DNA of 6,125 bases, taken from positions 1-6,125 of the forward strand of contig JAITWN010000169.1 in assembly GCA_031285245.1 (NCBI GenBank), in the 5' to 3' direction. The notes under the pieces are model-generated. The model made no database searches and had not been told where the DNA came from. It worked only from the letters and a program-made list of their open reading frames with translations. The DNA is from Chromatiales bacterium (lineage in GTDB: Bacteria; Pseudomonadota; Gammaproteobacteria; SZUA-140). The translations under genes and the position numbers were made by a program. Position 1 is the stretch's first letter. Every line of letters begins with the position of its first letter. Shown here one piece after another: positions 4,608 through 6,125 of this stretch.

Positions 4608-5917
4608 TGCTTATTTTTGGCGGCTTCGACGCGGTAATCCGCTGAGCGCGCATGCGCGGTAAGCCCTTCGCAGCGCGCGAGCGCGGCCGCCGTCACGCCG
4701 AGCGTTGCCGCGCTCTGCGGCGAACACATGATCAAGCTGGAGCGCTTCTGAAAATCATAGACCCCGAGCGGCGAGGAAAAACGCGCGGTGCGCGAAGTCG
4801 GCAGCACATGATTGGGGCCAGCAACATAATCACCGATCGCCTCCGCCGTATAACGACCGAGGAAGATCGCGCCGGCATGACGCACTTTGCGCGCGAGTGC
4901 CTGCGGATCGGCAACAGAGAGCTCCAGATGTTCGGGCGCGATATGGTTGATGACCGCTGCGGCATCATCGAGATCACGCACGCGAATCAGCGCAGCACGA
5001 CGCGCCATTGAAGACTCGATGATCTGACGCCGCTCCATCTCGGGCAAGAGACGCGCGATGCTTTCTTCGACGCGATCGAGATACGCTGCATCCGGACAGA
5101 GCAGAATGGACTGCGCGTCTTCGTCGTGTTCGGCTTGCGAAAAAAGATCCATCGCCACCCAATCGGGCGGCGTCTCACCATCGCACACCACCAGAATTTC
5201 GGAAGGCCCTGCGATCATATCGATGCCGACCGTGCCATAGACCATGCCTTTGGCGGTTGCGACATAGATATTGCCTGGGCCGACAATCTTATCCACTTGC
5301 GGGATGGTTGCCGTACCATAAGCAAGCGCCGCCACTGCCTGCGCACCACCGATAGCGAAGACGCGATCGACCTGCGCAATCACCGCTGCCGCCAGCACCA
5401 ATTCATTCATCACGCCATCAGGCGCTGGCACCACCATGATCAGCTCCGCAACGCCAGCCACCTTGGCGGGAATCGCATTCATGATCACGGTCGAGGGATA
5501 CGCCGCCTTGCCACCCGGCACATAAAGGCCCACGCGATCGAGCGGCGTCACTTGCTGACCAAGCAAAGTGCCATCGTCTTCGACATAAGACCACGATTCG
5601 GCTTTCTGATGCTGATGATAGGAACGCACACGCTTGGCTGCGAGCTCGATGCCGCGACGCTGCTCAGCGGGAATACCCGCAAGCGCAGCTTCCAGACGAG
5701 CACGGGGAATTTCGAGCGCGCTGACACTCGCGGCCTCGAGACGATCAAAGCGACGCGTGTATTCGAGTACAGCCTCGTCACCGCGCGCGCGTACATCACC
5801 GAGAATGGCGCGCACGCACTGATTGATCTCAGCATCCGAAGTCGATTCCCAAGCGAGCAGTCGATCGAGTTCGGTGTAAAAATCAGGCGCTACGCTGTCA
5901 AGACGACGGATCTTCAT
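4604..5917 (-). CDS. hisD: Histidinol dehydrogenase HisD
   Basis: HisD is a Zn-dependent, NAD-using enzyme that oxidises L-histidinol in two steps, via histidinal, to L-histidine, the last step of the pathway. The 437-residue length is typical. Ordered landmarks are RVGLYVPGGKAAYPS (128-142), IGGAQAVAALAYGT (189-202), KIVGPGN (210-216), DMIAGPSE (233-240), DLFSQAEHDE (257-266, with zinc ligands Q261 and H264), IAPEHLE (326-332, catalytic E329 and H330), GDYVAGPNHVLPT (362-374, zinc ligand D363) and LTAHARS (419-425, zinc ligand H422). The ATG overlaps the hisG stop as ATGA. An AAGAAGG lies about 10 bases upstream, a slightly long spacing. The stop overlaps the hisC ATG in the same way, making hisG-hisD-hisC a tightly coupled trio. 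Nothing is missing. Confidence 0.98.
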   Translation of the reverse strand: MKIRRLDSVAPDFYTELDRLLAWESTSDAEINQCVRAILGDVRARGDEAVLEYTRRFDRLEAASVSALEIPRARLEAALAGIPAEQRRGIELAAKRVRSYHQHQKAESWSYVEDDGTLLGQQVTPLDRVGLYVPGGKAAYPSTVIMNAIPAKVAGVAELIMVVPAPDGVMNELVLAAAVIAQVDRVFAIGGAQAVAALAYGTATIPQVDKIVGPGNIYVATAKGMVYGTVGIDMIAGPSEILVVCDGETPPDWVAMDLFSQAEHDEDAQSILLCPDAAYLDRVEESIARLLPEMERRQIIESSMARRAALIRVRDLDDAAAVINHIAPEHLELSVADPQALARKVRHAGAIFLGRYTAEAIGDYVAGPNHVLPTSRTARFSSPLGVYDFQKRSSLIMCSPQSAATLGVTAAALARCEGLTAHARSADYRVEAAKNKQ

Positions 5918-6125
5918 GACTGCGTCGCCTTCTTCACCACCGCTTCCTGGATGAGCCCAATCAGTTCTTTCAGTTGGCGATGCTTCATCTTCATGGCGGC
6001 CTTGTTAACGATGAGCCGTGAGCTGACTTCAGTAATGGTTTCGAGCGGTTGCAAGCCATTAGCGCGCAGCGTATTGCCGCTATCGACCAGATCAACGATG
6101 CGATCGGCAAGACCGACGAGCGGCG
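5914..6125 (-). CDS. hisG: ATP phosphoribosyltransferase HisG, 3' end only (short form)
   Basis: Only the last 69 residues lie in the window; the 5' part and the operon promoter are beyond the right edge. HisG condenses ATP with PRPP to PR-ATP, the first committed and feedback-controlled step. The fragment reads PLVGLADRIVDLVDSGNTLR near its start, which contains the HisG family signature and the PRPP-binding DSGNTL, followed by ISSRLIVN-like TEVSSRLIVNKAAMK. The protein stops about 30 residues after this, at VVKKATQS. Long-form HisG carries a further C-terminal ACT-like regulatory domain here, so this looks like the short form, which in known cases works only in complex with HisZ, a histidyl-tRNA synthetase paralogue. 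hisZ is not in the window. Its TGA overlaps the hisD ATG by 4 bases. Confidence 0.95.
   Translation of the reverse strand, partial: PLVGLADRIVDLVDSGNTLRANGLQPLETITEVSSRLIVNKAAMKMKHRQLKELIGLIQEAVVKKATQS

Overview
The window is almost entirely a histidine biosynthesis operon on the minus strand. In transcription order (right to left) it reads hisG (3' end only), hisD, hisC, hisB, hisH, hisA, hisF, hisI. The gene order, the short HisG C-terminus, the one-domain HisB and the separate HisI all suggest a proteobacterium. The style of HisC (ENPY motif, RTLSKMGLAGLRLG) and of HisI fits Betaproteobacteria or a related gammaproteobacterium. The DNA is moderately GC-rich (judged by eye, not computed). 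This placement is inference, not a database result.

Layout: 6125-5914 is the hisG 3' end. 5917-4604 is hisD and 4607-3507 is hisC; the hisG/hisD and hisD/hisC junctions are both 4-base ATGA overlaps. A 103-base gap (3404-3506) then holds a GC-rich hairpin, a weak promoter-like pair and three 11-base tandem repeats just ahead of hisB. hisB (3403-2810), hisH (2775-2149), hisA (2102-1368), hisF (1357-563) and hisI (560-171) follow, with gaps of 34, 46, 10 and 2 bases. After hisI, bases 1-170 contain no gene I can recognise. They hold an imperfect palindrome of the dispersed intergenic type (around 49-134) and a T7 run that could end a transcript arriving on the plus strand.

How the genes work together: HisG condenses PRPP with ATP. 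HisI opens the adenine ring of PR-AMP, after HisE (not seen here) has removed pyrophosphate. HisA isomerises ProFAR to PRFAR. HisH and HisF convert PRFAR and glutamine to imidazole glycerol phosphate plus AICAR. HisB dehydrates it, HisC transaminates it, a phosphatase (not seen here) makes histidinol, and HisD oxidises histidinol to histidine. Three partners expected from family knowledge are absent from the window: HisZ for a short HisG, HisE, and a histidinol-phosphate phosphatase.

All complete genes look intact, with their key residues present. I see no phage, defence, CRISPR, tRNA or rRNA feature. The unexplained structure lies in the hisC-hisB gap and in the palindrome after hisI. I found no convincing new biological system.
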